DNA of 7,325 bases from Geobacteraceae bacterium (GTDB taxonomy: Bacteria; Desulfobacterota; Desulfuromonadia; Desulfuromonadales; Geopsychrobacteraceae). Positions 7,095 through 7,325 of this stretch are shown piece after piece (position 1 is the first letter of the stretch; each line of letters begins with the position of its first letter). The notes beneath the pieces were generated by a model. The model worked only from the letters and a program-made list of their open reading frames with translations, searched no databases and was not told the DNA's origin. The stretch is from NCBI GenBank assembly GCA_027064785.1, contig JAMOPE010000383.1, positions 1 through 7,325 of the forward strand. The letters are read 5' to 3'. A program made the translations under genes and the position numbers.

Positions 7095-7128
7095 GAGATC
7101 AGCAAAATTCTGCCGTTATCTTCCGTTA
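7048..7128. promoter_or_regulatory. Phased TGCCG direct repeats, possible activator (DctD?) binding region
   Basis: TGCCGAT occurs at 7048 and 7079 and TGCCGTT at 7111, spaced 31 and 32 bases, about three helical turns. A TTCCGTTA copy at 7121 is ten bases after the third. The cluster lies roughly 65-145 bases upstream of the predicted sigma-54 start, where enhancer sites of NtrC-family activators normally sit. The link to DctD is inference. Confidence 0.3.
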
Positions 7129-7130
7129 AA

Positions 7131-7159
7131 TTACAAATTCCCCCTGTTTTCGCTATACT
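7131..7159 (+). promoter_or_regulatory. Possible sigma-70-type promoter downstream of dctD
   Basis: TTACAA (7131-7136), 17 bases, then TATACT (7154-7159). The -10 is a 5/6 match and the -35 only 3/6. It would initiate near 7166, inside the sigma-54 candidate. The AT-rich context makes a chance match quite possible. Confidence 0.3.
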
Positions 7160-7165
7160 TAAAAC

Positions 7166-7180
7166 TGGCATGTCCTTTGC
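7166..7180 (+). promoter_or_regulatory. Candidate sigma-54 (-24/-12) promoter
   Basis: TGGCATGTCCTTTGC matches the consensus TGGCACG-N4-TTGC at ten of eleven defined positions (T instead of C at one). The invariant GG and GC are correctly ten bases apart. Predicted start is near 7192. Its place 137 bases after a sigma-54 activator gene makes it credible as a DctD target, but the controlled gene would lie beyond the window and the site overlaps a terminator-like hairpin. Confidence 0.5.
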
Positions 7181-7205
7181 GTTATCGTTTGCAAAGGATT
7201 TTTAT
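7173..7205 (+). terminator. Possible intrinsic terminator of the dctB-dctD transcript
   Basis: TCCTTTGC (7173-7180) and GCAAAGGA (7191-7198) form a perfect 8-bp stem with a 10-base loop, followed by TTTTTATT. The stem is only half GC and the loop is long, so it would be a modest terminator. It overlaps the -12 half of the sigma-54 candidate; the two readings may compete or both be true. Confidence 0.5.
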
Positions 7206-7218
7206 TGTCCCATCACGC

Positions 7219-7244
7219 TGGTGAAAACCATGGACTTTAGTCCA
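7219..7244. repeat. Two abutting small hairpins, one with a CTTTAG core
   Basis: TGGT-GAAA-ACCA (7219-7230, GNRA-type tetraloop) is directly followed by TGGAC-TTTA-GTCCA (7231-7244). Short palindromes with a CTTTAG centre are often seen at ends of IS200/IS605-type elements, so this could be the edge of such an element or a structured leader RNA. No transposase is visible here. Confidence 0.4.
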
Positions 7245-7260
7245 AGACTTTCAGTTGCTA

Positions 7261-7315
7261 CTCATTGTTTCCTTCTCCATTGGGGAGAAGGTGCCCGACA
7301 GGGCGGATGAGGGGG
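7261..7315. repeat. REP-like repetitive extragenic palindrome
   Basis: CCTTCTCC (7271-7278) pairs with GGAGAAGG (7284-7291), then GCCC (7293-7296) pairs with GGGC (7301-7304). CTCAT (7261-7265) pairs with ATGAG (7307-7311) and would enclose both as a three-way junction. The wording CCTTCTCC...GGAGAAGGTGCCC...GGGCGGATGAGGG is that of REP-type repeats scattered between genes in many proteobacteria. Only one copy is visible, so repetitiveness is inferred. Confidence 0.6.
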
Positions 7316-7325
7316 CAGTTGTTGC

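Larger units (their letters stand above)
7029..7325. other. Gene-free 3' region
   Basis: These 297 bases hold no convincing coding sequence on either strand. They carry the regulatory and palindromic elements listed separately: the stem-loop and TGCCG repeats, promoter candidates, terminator-like hairpin, paired small hairpins and the REP-like repeat. A gene controlled from here would start beyond the right edge. Confidence 0.7.

Noticed and set aside
7230..7310. Short open frame of 26 codons starting ATG GAC TTT
   Set aside because: No ribosome binding site, and it consists entirely of the hairpin and REP-like repeat sequence.
7029..7325. CRISPR array, tRNA or known riboswitch in the gene-free end
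   Set aside because: The repeats are too short and irregular for CRISPR, no cloverleaf could be drawn, and no known riboswitch core was recognised.

Overview
The window (7,325 bp, moderate GC) looks like a chromosomal segment of a Desulfuromonadales-type bacterium (Geobacter, Desulfuromonas or Pelobacter relatives). The main clue is the truncated first gene, a citrate synthase of the mitochondrial-like type known from Geobacteraceae. The dctB-dctD pair with sigma-54 control and the Gram-negative OmpA-type lipoprotein fit as well. The assignment is inference from protein character; no rRNA or other marker is present.

Layout. 2-730 (+): C-terminal part of citrate synthase, closed by a strong intrinsic terminator (764-794). 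876-1562 (+): an OmpA-family lipoprotein with a glycine-zipper segment, behind its own promoter. It converges on a minus-strand SAM methyltransferase (1623-2474), and the two share a bidirectional terminator (1590-1624) that contains the methyltransferase stop codon. A divergent promoter region (about 2495-2602) separates that methyltransferase from a plus-strand unit: an RlmI-like PUA-domain methyltransferase (2629-3828), the sensor kinase DctB (3834-5642) and the sigma-54 activator DctD (5646-7028). Gaps of 5 and 3 bases indicate one transcript.

How they work together. DctB senses a periplasmic ligand, by family a C4-dicarboxylate, and phosphorylates DctD. DctD then activates sigma-54 promoters, usually of dicarboxylate transport genes. 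The last ~300 bases have no convincing gene but are dense in signals: a hairpin and phased TGCCG repeats (7032-7128), a possible sigma-70 promoter (7131-7159), a good sigma-54 -24/-12 match (7166-7180) overlapping a terminator-like inverted repeat (7173-7205), two abutting small hairpins (7219-7244) and a REP-like palindromic repeat (7261-7315). A DctD-regulated gene may lie just beyond the right edge.

Most of the window is ordinary housekeeping and signalling content. I see no convincing evidence for an entirely new system. The points most worth a second look are the dctD downstream region and the missing catalytic cysteine in the RlmI-like protein.
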